The position numbers and the translations under genes were made by a program. DNA of 64,000 bases from Gammaproteobacteria bacterium (lineage in GTDB: Bacteria > Pseudomonadota > Gammaproteobacteria > Steroidobacterales > Rariloculaceae). The notes beneath the pieces are model-generated. The model worked only from the letters and a program-made list of their open reading frames with translations. It ran no database searches and had not been told where the DNA came from. Location of the stretch: assembly GCA_036381015.1 (NCBI GenBank), contig DASVDR010000037.1, forward strand, positions 1 through 64,000, read 5' to 3'. Below, piece after piece: positions 36,701 to 44,726 of the stretch; position 1 is the stretch's first letter; every line of letters begins with the position of its first letter.

Positions 36701-37223
36701 TGTCGACGAGCGCGCCGCGCACGGCGAGCTCGCCGGGCTCGGTGATCTGCTCGACGCGCATGTACCCGTGCTCGACGAGCCGCCGCACGAGCGTGTCGCG
36801 GTCGACGACCTGGCCAACACGAAGCTCGAGCGAGCGGCTCACGATGAAATCGGGCGGCGGCAGCCGGTTCAGCAGCACCTCGGCGTCGACGACGAACGTG
36901 CACCGCTCGCGCCGCGCGAGCCGGGAGAGCGCGGTCAGCCTTTCGGCGAGGAGATCCTGCGGCGGCGAGATCGGCTCGTACGGCAGCGTCTCGTAGTCCG
37001 GGAAGCGGTGCGTCGGCGCGCCGCCGGAGAAGAACGCGATTTCCCGCTCGAGCCGATCCGCCGCGGCCGCCGACGGCGCGACGATCACGACCGGCCCCCG
37101 GTGGCGCGCGGCGGCCTCGGCGGCCGCGAGCGCAACGGACGCGCCCGGGAGGTGTCCCCAGACGACGTGAGGCGATTCGGGCGCCGGCAGCGGAAGGCCG
37201 GCGAGAGGACTGTTCCGGTCCAT
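33732..37223 (-). CDS. mfd: Transcription-repair coupling factor Mfd
   Basis: This 1163-residue protein pushes stalled RNA polymerase off DNA and recruits UvrA. Its parts are an N-terminal UvrB-like region, an RNA polymerase-interacting segment (VVHEDYGVGRYQGL, about 500-515), a translocase with Walker A GDVGFGKTEVA and DEEHRFG, a helicase C-half (ARLGLAQLHQLRGRVGRS in modified form), the TRG motif and a C-terminal autoinhibitory domain. Upstream, AATAAT (minus strand, 37251-37246) may be a -10. Bases 37224-37432 contain no gene, only that element and GC-rich simple sequence. Confidence 0.97.
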   Translation of the reverse strand: MDRNSPLAGLPLPAPESPHVVWGHLPGASVALAAAEAAARHRGPVVIVAPSAAAADRLEREIAFFSGGAPTHRFPDYETLPYEPISPPQDLLAERLTALSRLARRERCTFVVDAEVLLNRLPPPDFIVSRSLELRVGQVVDRDTLVRRLVEHGYMRVEQITEPGELAVRGALVDIYPAGAAEPVRVDFFDDEIETLRTFDPQTQLTRAETDAVSVLPAREFPFDQAGITGFRRRFRAHFGGDPTQCPLYRDISEAQLPAGVEYYLPLFFDATASLLDYLRQPEASAGGADERALVVLVDDAEGGLESGWRLIEERYEQLAGDLERPVLRPEDGFWRPADVLAALRGQLTLKLAHGEIEAGRAAFNAPVSHPLSAGAAPEADRIARWLDGAEGDRTLIVTSSPGHREMLLELLRGRGYAPHTVPGWAAFLDSDVSLGIAVGEIEDGLRLGERQVRVITAEQLGMERPRQRARRRRPPRDPEAVIRELTDLRVGAPVVHEDYGVGRYQGLKTLEVDGLLTEFLLLEYAGGDKLYVPVHSLHLVTRYSGADPENAPLHRLGTDQWAKAKRKAAAQARDVAAELLHLYAKRAAREGIRYPPAEDGYQRFALEFPFEETEDQQAAIRQVLDDLTSGKPMDRIVCGDVGFGKTEVALRAAFVAVHGGRQVAVLVPTTLLAQQHYRTFADRFADWPVRVELLSRFRSAKGGREVLDGLADGSVDIVIGTHKLLQRGVEFKRLGLVIVDEEHRFGVKHKEQLKKLRAEVDLLTMTATPIPRTLNMTLGGLRDLSIIATPPAERLAVKTFVGEWHDRQIRDAVLRELRRGGQVYFVHNRVENIESIANQLEKLLPEASIRVAHGQMSEHALESVMLDFYHRRFNVLVCTTIIESGIDIPTANTIIINRADRLGLAQLHQLRGRVGRSHHQAYAYLIAPPLRALTPEAAKRLQAIESLEALGSGFTLATHDLEIRGAGELLGEGQSGQIAGVGFTLYNELLARAVKELKEGREPDLDDPFTHGPEIELGLPALIPEDYMPDVHTRLVHYKRIANARSREELDRLQIELIDRFGLLPPPTRTLFEITWLKLLAQRLGAVKLQAGASGGTLRFAQRANVDPAALVGLIEDQPARFKLDGPFKLKFTWQAAAEEQRIREAEKLLLQLGAGELEAAA

Positions 37224-37432
37224 CGGGTCGTCGGCAAAAGCCGGAATTATTCCATAGCCGGAGGGCGGGATGGCTTCGACACCCCTTCGGGCGGGGCCGT
37301 TCCCGCATCGCCGCGGGCCCGCGGCGATGCGGAACGCGATCGGCGCGAAGCCGTCGCGACGGCGCGGCGTGCTCGACGGCCGCGCGGGCGGGGGTCAGCG
37401 CGCCGCGCGTTCGGCGGCCGCGCCGGCGGGAT

Positions 37433-37753
37433 TCAGCGCGCGGCGCGCGCGGAGGTTTGCCCGGCGGCGGCAACCGCCGCGCCGTGACGCGCGACGGCGT
37501 GGATCACGCGGTCGTACTCGAAGTACACGGTGAAGTCTGGGTACTCCCAGCGCGTGATCGGCGGATCGCCGACCGCGTCGTATCGCTGCAGCGGCGCGCC
37601 GAACTTCGATTCGACGCTCGCCATCGTCACGCCTCGGGCCGGGCGCTCCGAAGCGCTCTGCCGAGCGCTCTCGAGGCCGTCGATCAGCAGCACGTCGGCG
37701 AGCGCGGCGGGCGACGCCGCGAGCAGCAGAGCCAAAATCGTCCTCGGCAGCAT
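37433..37753 (-). CDS. Conserved periplasmic protein of unknown function
   Basis: This 106-residue protein has a signal peptide at about 1-19 (AASPAALA). The mature part has RGVTMASVESKFGAP and DPPITRWEYPDFTVYFEYDRVIHAV, a pattern that resembles small SmpA/BamE-like folds but is not enough to assign one. Similar proteins are common in gammaproteobacteria. TATAGT on the minus strand (37786-37781) lies 27 bases upstream and may be its -10. Confidence 0.7.
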   Translation of the reverse strand: MLPRTILALLLAASPAALADVLLIDGLESARQSASERPARGVTMASVESKFGAPLQRYDAVGDPPITRWEYPDFTVYFEYDRVIHAVARHGAAVAAAGQTSARAAR

Positions 37754-37901
37754 CGGCTCGATCCTCGCTGGAACGCCCGGACTATAGCACCGGGCCTCGG
37801 GCCTGAAATCAACGCGCGGGCCGTTTTGCGGCGCGGGTCACATTTCTCCCTTCTTCCGGGCTTTCCTCCCGCCGGCGGCGGCGTGTGGTTTAATGCCGTC
37901 G

Positions 37902-39146
37902 ATGTTTCAACCGCTCGAGCTCTTCGTCGGCCTCCGGTACGTTCGCTCCCGGCGCCGCCGCGGCATCGTCTCGTTCATGAGCGGCGCGTCGCTGATCGGC
38001 GTCGCGCTCGGCGTGGCCGCGCTGATCGTGATCCTTTCCGTCATGAACGGTCTCGAGTCGGAGCTGCGGACGCGCCTTCTCGCGATGACGGCGCACGCGA
38101 CGTTGTCCTCGCCGGAGGGCGGCCTCGACACGTGGCAGGCGCTCGCCGACACGCTCGCGACGCGCGACGGTGTGGAGAGCATCGCGCCGTTCGTGACGCT
38201 CGAAGGCATGCTCCGCTCCGGCCCGAACCTCGTGCCCGCCGTCGTGCGCGGCGTTCTTCCGGAGCGGGAGCGGATGATCGCCGACAGCGTCGCGATCGTG
38301 GACGGCGCGGGGCTCGACGCGCTCGAGCCCGGCCGCCGCCGGCTCATTCTCGGCCGCACGCTTGCGGCGCTCCTCGGCGCGGGCGCGGGCGACACCGTGG
38401 ACGTGCTCGTGCCGAGGGTCGAGCACGGCCGGCTGACGCCGAAGCTCTTCGCGTTCACCGTCGCCGGCGTGTTCGACGCCGGCGTGCCCGATCACAACCA
38501 GGGCCTCGCGCTCGCGAACGTGGAGGACGCGAGCGTGATCGGAGGGCTCGACGGCCGCGTCGAAGGCCTTGCCGTGCGGCTCGCCGACGCGCTCGACGTG
38601 GATCTCTTTCGTGCCTCGATCGGCGACGTGCTCGAGAAGACGTCCCTTCGGTACTCCGACTGGACCGAGGAGCACGCGAGCTACTTCACCGCGATTCGCA
38701 TCGAGAAGACGATGATGACGATCATTCTGATGTTCATCGTCGGCGTTGCGGCCTTCAACATCGTGGCTTCGTTGATGATGGTGGTCACCGAGAAGAAGAA
38801 GGACATCGCGATTCTCCGCACCAGCGGCCTCGAGCCGGGCCGGGTCGCGAAAATCTTCTTCGTCCAAGGCTCGGTGATCGGCCTCGCGGGCACGATCCTC
38901 GGCACCGTGATCGGCCTCGCGCTCGCGCTGAACGTGGACGTGATCGTTCCGTGGCTCGAGCAAACCTTCCATTTCCGCATCTTCCCCGGCGACGTCTACT
39001 ACGTGACCGAAGTGCCTTCGGAGGTGCACGCCGTCGACGTCACGCTGATCCCCGTGATCGCGTTCGCGCTGACCGTGCTGGCGACGCTCTATCCCTCGCG
39101 CCGGGCGGCAGCGATCGGCCCGGCGGAAGCGCTGCGCTACGAATGA
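37902..39146 (+). CDS. lolC: Lipoprotein-releasing ABC transporter permease LolC
   Basis: This 414-residue permease has four membrane helices, with a large periplasmic loop between helices 1 and 2. The N-terminus MFQPLELFVGLRYVRSRRRRGIVSFMS is the LolC/E signature. With LolD and LolE it extracts outer-membrane lipoproteins from the inner membrane and hands them to LolA. ATG 37902 matches the family start; ATG 37893 would add three residues. The upstream TTTAAT (37889-37894) ends 7 bases before ATG 37902, so the mRNA may be leaderless. Confidence 0.93.
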   Translation: MFQPLELFVGLRYVRSRRRRGIVSFMSGASLIGVALGVAALIVILSVMNGLESELRTRLLAMTAHATLSSPEGGLDTWQALADTLATRDGVESIAPFVTLEGMLRSGPNLVPAVVRGVLPERERMIADSVAIVDGAGLDALEPGRRRLILGRTLAALLGAGAGDTVDVLVPRVEHGRLTPKLFAFTVAGVFDAGVPDHNQGLALANVEDASVIGGLDGRVEGLAVRLADALDVDLFRASIGDVLEKTSLRYSDWTEEHASYFTAIRIEKTMMTIILMFIVGVAAFNIVASLMMVVTEKKKDIAILRTSGLEPGRVAKIFFVQGSVIGLAGTILGTVIGLALALNVDVIVPWLEQTFHFRIFPGDVYYVTEVPSEVHAVDVTLIPVIAFALTVLATLYPSRRAAAIGPAEALRYE

Positions 39147-39213
39147 GCGGGTGCCCGCGAGCGGCTCTCGTGCGCCCGGACGACGCACCGGCCGGCGCCC
39201 GGAGGACGACGCC

Positions 39214-40461
39214 GTGAGGCAGCCGTATCAGCTCTCCGTCGCATTTCGCTACCTCCGCGCCCGCCGGCGCGAGAGCTTTATCTCGTTCATATCGCTCGTT
39301 TCGATGATTGGCATCGCGCTGGCCGTGGCCGTATTGATCGTCGTCGCGTCCGTGATGGACGGCTTCGAGTACGAGCTCCAACGAAGGATTCTGAGTGTCG
39401 CGTCGCATGCGTCGATCAACAGCTTCACGGCCCTGGAGGACTGGCGCGCGCTGCGCGAGCGCGCGCTCGCGCGGCCCGACGTCCTCGGCGCCGCTCCGTT
39501 CGTCGAAGGGCAGGGCATGATCGTCGCGGGCGAGAAGACGGCGGGCGTCACGGTGCGCGGCATCGATCCGGCGCTCGAGGCCAGCGTCTCCGGGATCGGC
39601 GGAATGATGCGCACGGGCACGCTCGGCGCGCTCACGCCGGACGGCTACCGGATCGTGATCGGCGCGAGCCTCGCCGAATCGCTCGGCGTCGGCGTCGGCG
39701 ACGAGATCGTGATCGCGCTCGCCCGCGATCCGATCGTCACACCGGTCGGCATCGTGCCGCGCCAGCGCTCGTTCACGGTCAGCGGCGTCTTCGACGCCGG
39801 AATGTACGAGTACGATCACGGCCTCGCGCTCGTGAACATCGCCGTCGCGGCGCGGTTGTTCAACACCGGCGGCGACCCCACCGGCCTGCGCTTGGCCGTC
39901 CGCGACATCTACTCGGCCCAGGCGATCGCGATAGAGCTCGCCGAGACGCTCGATCAGCGCGTCTACGTCACGGATTGGACGCGTCAGCACGTGAACTTCT
40001 TCAACTCGATACGCCTCAGCAAGTCGATCATGTTCGTGATTCTCTCGATGGTCGTCGCCGTCGCGGCGTTCAACATCGTCTCCACGCTCGTCATGGTGGT
40101 GCGCGACAAGCGCGGCGACATCGCGATTCTGCGCAGCTTCGGCGCCGCTCCGCGGAGCATCATGTCCGTGTTTGCGAGCCAAGGCACGATGATCGGTGTC
40201 GCCGGCACGCTGCTCGGAGTGCTGCTCGCGCTGCTCGTGATCACGCAGCTCCACAGCGTGGTCGAGCTGCTCGAGGCGTGGCTCGGCATCGATCTCCTCT
40301 CCGAGGAGGTCTATTTCCTCGGCGAGCTTCCCACGCGGATCCGCGCCGGGGAGGTCGCGAAGATCTGCCTGATCGCGCTCCTGCTCGCGGTCGCGGCGAC
40401 GATCTACCCGGCGCTGTCCGCCGCGCGCCAGCCGCCGGCCGAGGCTCTGCGCTATGAATGA
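39214..40461 (+). CDS. lolE: Lipoprotein-releasing ABC transporter permease LolE
   Basis: This 415-residue protein is a paralogue of LolC with the same layout: one N-terminal helix ([29 protein letters not shown]), a periplasmic domain and three C-terminal helices. The GTG start at 39214 has GGAGG 8 bases upstream. The order is lolC-lolE-lolD rather than the E. coli lolC-lolD-lolE. The stop lies 8 bases inside the lolD start region. Confidence 0.92.
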   Translation: MRQPYQLSVAFRYLRARRRESFISFISLVSMIGIALAVAVLIVVASVMDGFEYELQRRILSVASHASINSFTALEDWRALRERALARPDVLGAAPFVEGQGMIVAGEKTAGVTVRGIDPALEASVSGIGGMMRTGTLGALTPDGYRIVIGASLAESLGVGVGDEIVIALARDPIVTPVGIVPRQRSFTVSGVFDAGMYEYDHGLALVNIAVAARLFNTGGDPTGLRLAVRDIYSAQAIAIELAETLDQRVYVTDWTRQHVNFFNSIRLSKSIMFVILSMVVAVAAFNIVSTLVMVVRDKRGDIAILRSFGAAPRSIMSVFASQGTMIGVAGTLLGVLLALLVITQLHSVVELLEAWLGIDLLSEEVYFLGELPTRIRAGEVAKICLIALLLAVAATIYPALSAARQPPAEALRYE

Positions 40462-41173
40462 GGCGATGTCCGAGGAGGCACGCGGGGCCGCGAGCGAGCC
40501 GGTGCTGATCGCGCGCGGCCTCGTGAAGACCTTTCACGAGGCCGGACGCACGCTCGAGGTGCTGCGCGGCATCGACTTGGCCGTCGCGCCCGGCGACCGC
40601 ATCGCGATCGTCGGCGCGTCGGGCTCCGGCAAGACCACGCTGCTCCAGCTCCTCGGCGGTCTCGACGACGCCACCGCCGGAGAGGTGATCGTCGCCGGCG
40701 AGAGCATGCTCAGGCTCGGCAACGTCGAGCGCGGCCGGCTGCGCAATCGAGCGCTCGGCTTCGTCTATCAGTTTCATCACCTGCTGCCCGAGTTCTCCGC
40801 GCTCGAGAACGTCGCGATGCCGCTGCTCGTCCGCGGCGTGAAGGCCGCGGAAGCCGAGCGCGAAGCGCGCGCGCTGCTCGAGCGCGTCGGCCTCGGCGAG
40901 CGTCTCGAGCATCGGCCCGGGCAGCTTTCCGGCGGCGAGCGGCAGAGGACGGCGGTCGCGCGCGCGCTCGTCACGCGCCCGGCGGCCGTGCTCGCGGACG
41001 AGCCGACGGGCAACCTCGATCGGCCCACGGGCGCGCGGGTCTTCGATCTGCTGCTCGATCTGAACCGCTCGCTCGGCACGAGCCTCGTCGTCGTCACCCA
41101 CGATCCGGACCTCGCCGCGCGCATGGACCGCGTGCTCGAGCTGAAGGACGGCGTCCTCCGCCCGAGCGCATAG
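40454..41173 (+). CDS. lolD: Lipoprotein-releasing ABC transporter ATPase LolD
   Basis: This 239-residue ATPase has Walker [13 protein letters not shown], signature LSGGERQR, Walker [13 protein letters not shown] and the LolD-family motif [18 protein letters not shown]. It powers LolCE. It overlaps lolE by 8 bases; a second in-frame ATG at 40466 is possible. Confidence 0.94.
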   Translation: MNEAMSEEARGAASEPVLIARGLVKTFHEAGRTLEVLRGIDLAVAPGDRIAIVGASGSGKTTLLQLLGGLDDATAGEVIVAGESMLRLGNVERGRLRNRALGFVYQFHHLLPEFSALENVAMPLLVRGVKAAEAEREARALLERVGLGERLEHRPGQLSGGERQRTAVARALVTRPAAVLADEPTGNLDRPTGARVFDLLLDLNRSLGTSLVVVTHDPDLAARMDRVLELKDGVLRPSA

Positions 41174-41209
41174 CGGGGCGCGTCCGGACGGCCGGCGCTC
41201 TGTCCGCGC

Positions 41210-43555
41210 GTGCCCGCTGCGGCCGCAAACGCTTCCGGCACCGCGCGCGGCGGCGCACGCAGCCTCGGCCTGCGGCTCGCGGCGCTCGTCGTGTGCGCGG
41301 CCGCGCTCGGCGTCCATCGGCTGCCTCGGCTGCCCGATCCGGCGTGGCTCGTGCCGCTCGCGATCCTCGCGCTCGCCGCGCTCGAGCGGCCGGCGGGCCG
41401 CTTGCTGCTCGTCGCGATCGCCGCGAGCGTCTGGACGGGCTTCGCCGCGGAGCGCCGGCTCGACGACCGCCTGCCGGATGCGCTGACGGGCAGCGACTTC
41501 GCCGTGTCTGGCTGGGTCGACGACTTCCCGAGCGGCACGGCCGAGCGCAAGACGTTCTCGTTCACGGTCGAGCAGGCCGGGGATCCCGCCGTTCCGTCAC
41601 GGCTGAGGCTCGGCTGGTACGACCCGCCCGCGCTGCTCGAGCCCGGCGCATCGCTCGAGCTGACCGTCCGCTTGTGGGCGCCGCGCGGTCTCGCGAATCC
41701 CGGCGGCTTCGACTACGAGCAGTGGCTGCTCGTCCGGGGCTACGGGGCCACGGGGTACGTCCGATCGGCCCGCGCCGCCCCGGACGGTCCGTGGTCGCTC
41801 GCGCGCTGGTGGCTGCGCGTGCGGCGAGAAGCGGCGGAGCTCCTCGCCGCGTCCGCTCCCGACGCCGCGTCCGGCGCGCTCCTGACGGCGCTCACGATCG
41901 GCGAGCGCTTCGGCTTCACGGAGGCGCAGTGGGACGACCTGCGCCGCACCGGCACGACGCATCTGGTCGCGATCTCGGGCTCGCACGTGAGCCTCGTCGC
42001 GCTGCTGGTCTTCGCCTGCGTGCGGCGGCTGTGGCTGCGCCTCCCGCAGGCCGTCGTGCATCGCGATCTCGAGGCCGCGGCGGTCGCTGCCGGGCTCGCG
42101 GCGGTCGGCTACGCGGCGCTCGCCGGCTTCGACGTGCCGGTGCAGCGCTCCGTCGTCATGGTCGTCGCGGCGCTCGCGGTCGCCGCGAGCCGGCGCGCGA
42201 TCGGATGGGGCGACGGCCTCGCGGCCGCGCTGCTCGCCGTCGTGATCCCCGATCCGTTCGCCGTGCTCTCCGCGTCGTTCTGGCTGTCGTTCGCCGCGGT
42301 CGGGATGCTGCTGCTCGTCGCGCTTCGGCGCGACGTGCGGGTGCGTCCCGCCGGAGCGGCGCGGCGCGTCGCTCGGTGGACGGCCGCGCTCGTCACGCTG
42401 CAACTCTGCATGAGCTTCGGCCTCGCGCCGATCGCGGCGGCGTATTTCGGCGAGGTCTCGCTCGTGTCGCCGCTCGTCAACCTCGTCGCGATCCCGTACT
42501 TCGACCTCGTGCTGGTGCCGTTCGGGCTCGCGGCGCTCGCCGCGTCCGCGCTGCACGTGATCGGCGCGCCGGCGTTGGTGCATGCGGCCGCCGGGCTCGC
42601 GAGCTGGGCGTGGGCCGGGATACACGCGGCCGCGGGCGTCGAAGGGGCCGCGTTCGCGCTGCCGCAGCCGGCGCCGCCGGTCGTCGCGCTCGCGCTCCTC
42701 GGCGTGGCCGCAGCGCTTGCCGCCCCGCCGCTTCCGGGCAGGCGTCTCGCGTGGTGCGCGCTTCTGCCGGTCTGCGTGCCGTTCGATCCGCGTCCCGCGA
42801 TCGGCACCGCCGAGGTCACGGTGCTCGACGTCGGTCACGGTCTTGCGGTCGTCGTCGAGACGCGCGCGCATCGGCTCCTCTTCGACGCGGGCGCGCGCTT
42901 CCCGTCGGGCTTCGATATCGGCCGGGAAATCGTCGTGCCTGCGCTCGCGCGCCGCTCGGTCGGGCTCGACGCTCTGATCGTGAGCCATTCGGACAACGAT
43001 CATGCGGGCGGCGTCCCGGCCGTGCTCGACGCGTTTCCGGAGACCGCGGTCATCAAGGGGCCGGACGTCGCCGCGATTCCGGGCCGCGTCTGCACGGCCG
43101 GCCGGCGCTGGCACTGGGATGGCGTTCACTTCGAGATGCTGCATCCGCCCGCTGACTTCGCCGAGCGCGGCAACGAAAGCTCGTGCGTGCTGAAGGTCAC
43201 GGCGGCGGGCGGCTCGCTGCTGATCACGGGCGACATCGAGGCGCGCGGCGAGCGTCTGCTCGCCTCCGGGCCGCGCGTCGCCGCGGATGTCGTCGTCGTC
43301 GCGCATCACGGCAGCGCGACGTCGTCCACGCCCCGATTCGTGCGCGCCGCCCGGGCCGAGGTCGCGATCGTTTCGGCGGCGCACGCGAACCGCTGGGGCT
43401 TCCCGAAGCCCGAAGTGGTGGAGCGCTGGGAGCGGAGCGGGGCCGCCGTTCTGACCACGGGCGAGGTCGGGGCCCTGACGATCGAGCTCGGCGAGAACGG
43501 CGTCGAGCTCACCGCGGAGCGCGAGCGGCGGCGTCGCTATTGGCAGACGAATTGA
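41210..43555 (+). CDS. comEC: DNA internalisation protein ComEC/Rec2
   Basis: This 781-residue polytopic protein brings single-stranded DNA across the inner membrane during natural transformation. It has an N-terminal OB-like soluble domain, a central competence domain (LVAISGSHVSLVALL), about ten helices and a C-terminal metallo-beta-lactamase domain (LDVGHGLAVVV, SHSDNDHAGG, VAHHGSATSS) with metal ligands present. The start is GTG 41210. It follows lolD in the same order as in Pseudomonas. Confidence 0.93.
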   Translation: MPAAAANASGTARGGARSLGLRLAALVVCAAALGVHRLPRLPDPAWLVPLAILALAALERPAGRLLLVAIAASVWTGFAAERRLDDRLPDALTGSDFAVSGWVDDFPSGTAERKTFSFTVEQAGDPAVPSRLRLGWYDPPALLEPGASLELTVRLWAPRGLANPGGFDYEQWLLVRGYGATGYVRSARAAPDGPWSLARWWLRVRREAAELLAASAPDAASGALLTALTIGERFGFTEAQWDDLRRTGTTHLVAISGSHVSLVALLVFACVRRLWLRLPQAVVHRDLEAAAVAAGLAAVGYAALAGFDVPVQRSVVMVVAALAVAASRRAIGWGDGLAAALLAVVIPDPFAVLSASFWLSFAAVGMLLLVALRRDVRVRPAGAARRVARWTAALVTLQLCMSFGLAPIAAAYFGEVSLVSPLVNLVAIPYFDLVLVPFGLAALAASALHVIGAPALVHAAAGLASWAWAGIHAAAGVEGAAFALPQPAPPVVALALLGVAAALAAPPLPGRRLAWCALLPVCVPFDPRPAIGTAEVTVLDVGHGLAVVVETRAHRLLFDAGARFPSGFDIGREIVVPALARRSVGLDALIVSHSDNDHAGGVPAVLDAFPETAVIKGPDVAAIPGRVCTAGRRWHWDGVHFEMLHPPADFAERGNESSCVLKVTAAGGSLLITGDIEARGERLLASGPRVAADVVVVAHHGSATSSTPRFVRAARAEVAIVSAAHANRWGFPKPEVVERWERSGAAVLTTGEVGALTIELGENGVELTAERERRRRYWQTN

Positions 43556-43618
43556 CGGGAACGAGCAGCGGTTCTCGAAATGCCCGTTGATTTGTGGTGC
43601 ATTCGACCCCGGACGCGC

Positions 43619-43624
43619 TATAGT
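43619..43624 (+). promoter_or_regulatory. Likely -10 element of the exbB-exbD-msbA-lpxK operon
   Basis: TATAGT lies 32 bases upstream of exbB in a 101-base gap after comEC. A TTGATT (43587-43592) is present but 26 bases away, too far for a -35, so the promoter assignment rests on the -10 alone. Confidence 0.35.
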
Positions 43625-43656
43625 GCGCGCACCTTTCGGAGCTTGCGGGCCGGCGG

Positions 43657-44319
43657 ATGTGGGAGATCGTGAAAGCGGGTGGTTGGCTGATGGTGCCGAT
43701 CATCGCGTGCTCGGTGCTGACCGTCGCGATCATCCTCGAACGGCTGTGGACGCTGCAGCAAAAGCGCGTGCTGCCCAAGGATCTCGTCGCGCAGATCCGC
43801 GAATGGCTGAAGTACAACGAGCTCGAGCCCGAGCATCTCGAGATGCTGCATCAAAACTCCCCGCTCGGGCAGATCCTCGCAGCGGGTCTCTCCGCCCGAC
43901 ACGCCGACCGCGGGCTCATGAAGGAGCGCATCGAGGATAGCGGCCGGCACGTGGTCCACGAGCTCGAGCGCTACCTGAACGCGCTCGCCACGATCGCCGG
44001 CATCAGCCCGTTGCTGGGCCTGCTCGGCACAGTCGTCGGTATCATGAAGGTGTTCACCGCGCTGACCGCGAACGGCCTCGGCAGCCCGGCGGCGCTCGCC
44101 GGGGGCATCTCGGAGGCGCTGATCACGACTGCCGCCGGCCTGAGCGTCGCGATTCCGGCTTTAGTCGCTTATCGATACCTGCGCGGGCGCGTGGACGCGC
44201 TCGTCGTGAAGATGGAGAAGGAAGCGTGGAACTTTCTCGAGACGCTTCCGCAGCAACCGTACGCGGAGTCGGTCCGCGCGATAGATGAAGCTCAGCACGC
44301 GATCAAGAGAAGAGCCTGA
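43657..44319 (+). CDS. exbB: MotA/TolQ/ExbB proton channel family protein
   Basis: This 220-residue protein has three membrane helices. The C-terminal pair contains the family motif ATIAGISPLLGLLGTVVGIM and GGISEALITTAAGLSVAIPALVAY. It forms a proton channel with ExbD. Its place between comEC and msbA-lpxK is the exbB2/tolQ-like locus also seen in Pseudomonas; the TonB or Tol partner is not in the window. It overlaps exbD by 35 bases. Confidence 0.9.
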   Translation: MWEIVKAGGWLMVPIIACSVLTVAIILERLWTLQQKRVLPKDLVAQIREWLKYNELEPEHLEMLHQNSPLGQILAAGLSARHADRGLMKERIEDSGRHVVHELERYLNALATIAGISPLLGLLGTVVGIMKVFTALTANGLGSPAALAGGISEALITTAAGLSVAIPALVAYRYLRGRVDALVVKMEKEAWNFLETLPQQPYAESVRAIDEAQHAIKRRA

Positions 44320-44707
44320 GATCAACCTGACGTCGCTGATCGACGTCGTGCTGCTGCTCCTGATCTTCTTCATGGTCTCCACGAGCTTCGTGCGCGAGGC
44401 CGAGATCAATCTGACGTTGCCCGAAGCGAACGCGAGCGCTCCGGCCGACGCGCCCGTCGAGACTCTCGAGATCACGATCACCGCGGCGGGCGAATACGCG
44501 GTGAACGGCAGGCCGCTCGTGAACAGCGAGCGGCGCACGCTCCGCGCCGCGATCGAGCGGCTGATCGGCGACGCCCGCAACATGCCGGTCTACATCCGCG
44601 CGGACGCGAACGCCACCCACCAGTCCGTCGTCACAGCGATGGACGTGGTCGGCCAGCTCGGCTTCGTCCACGTCAACATCGCGACGATCACCCCTCCGGA
44701 AGCGTGA
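44285..44707 (+). CDS. exbD: ExbD/TolR family protein
   Basis: This 140-residue protein has a short cytoplasmic start, one helix (about 17-36) with the functional Asp in SLIDVVLLLLIFFM, and a periplasmic domain ending in GFVHVNIATITPP. It partners the ExbB-like channel. It overlaps exbB by 35 bases and precedes msbA by 19. Confidence 0.92.
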   Translation: MKLSTRSREEPEINLTSLIDVVLLLLIFFMVSTSFVREAEINLTLPEANASAPADAPVETLEITITAAGEYAVNGRPLVNSERRTLRAAIERLIGDARNMPVYIRADANATHQSVVTAMDVVGQLGFVHVNIATITPPEA

Positions 44708-44726
44708 GCCGCCCCGAGTCGACGGA

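Noticed and set aside
34110-37487. 1125-codon plus-strand frame opposite mfd
   Set aside because: It mirrors the codon pattern of mfd and has no domain; mfd has all its motifs.
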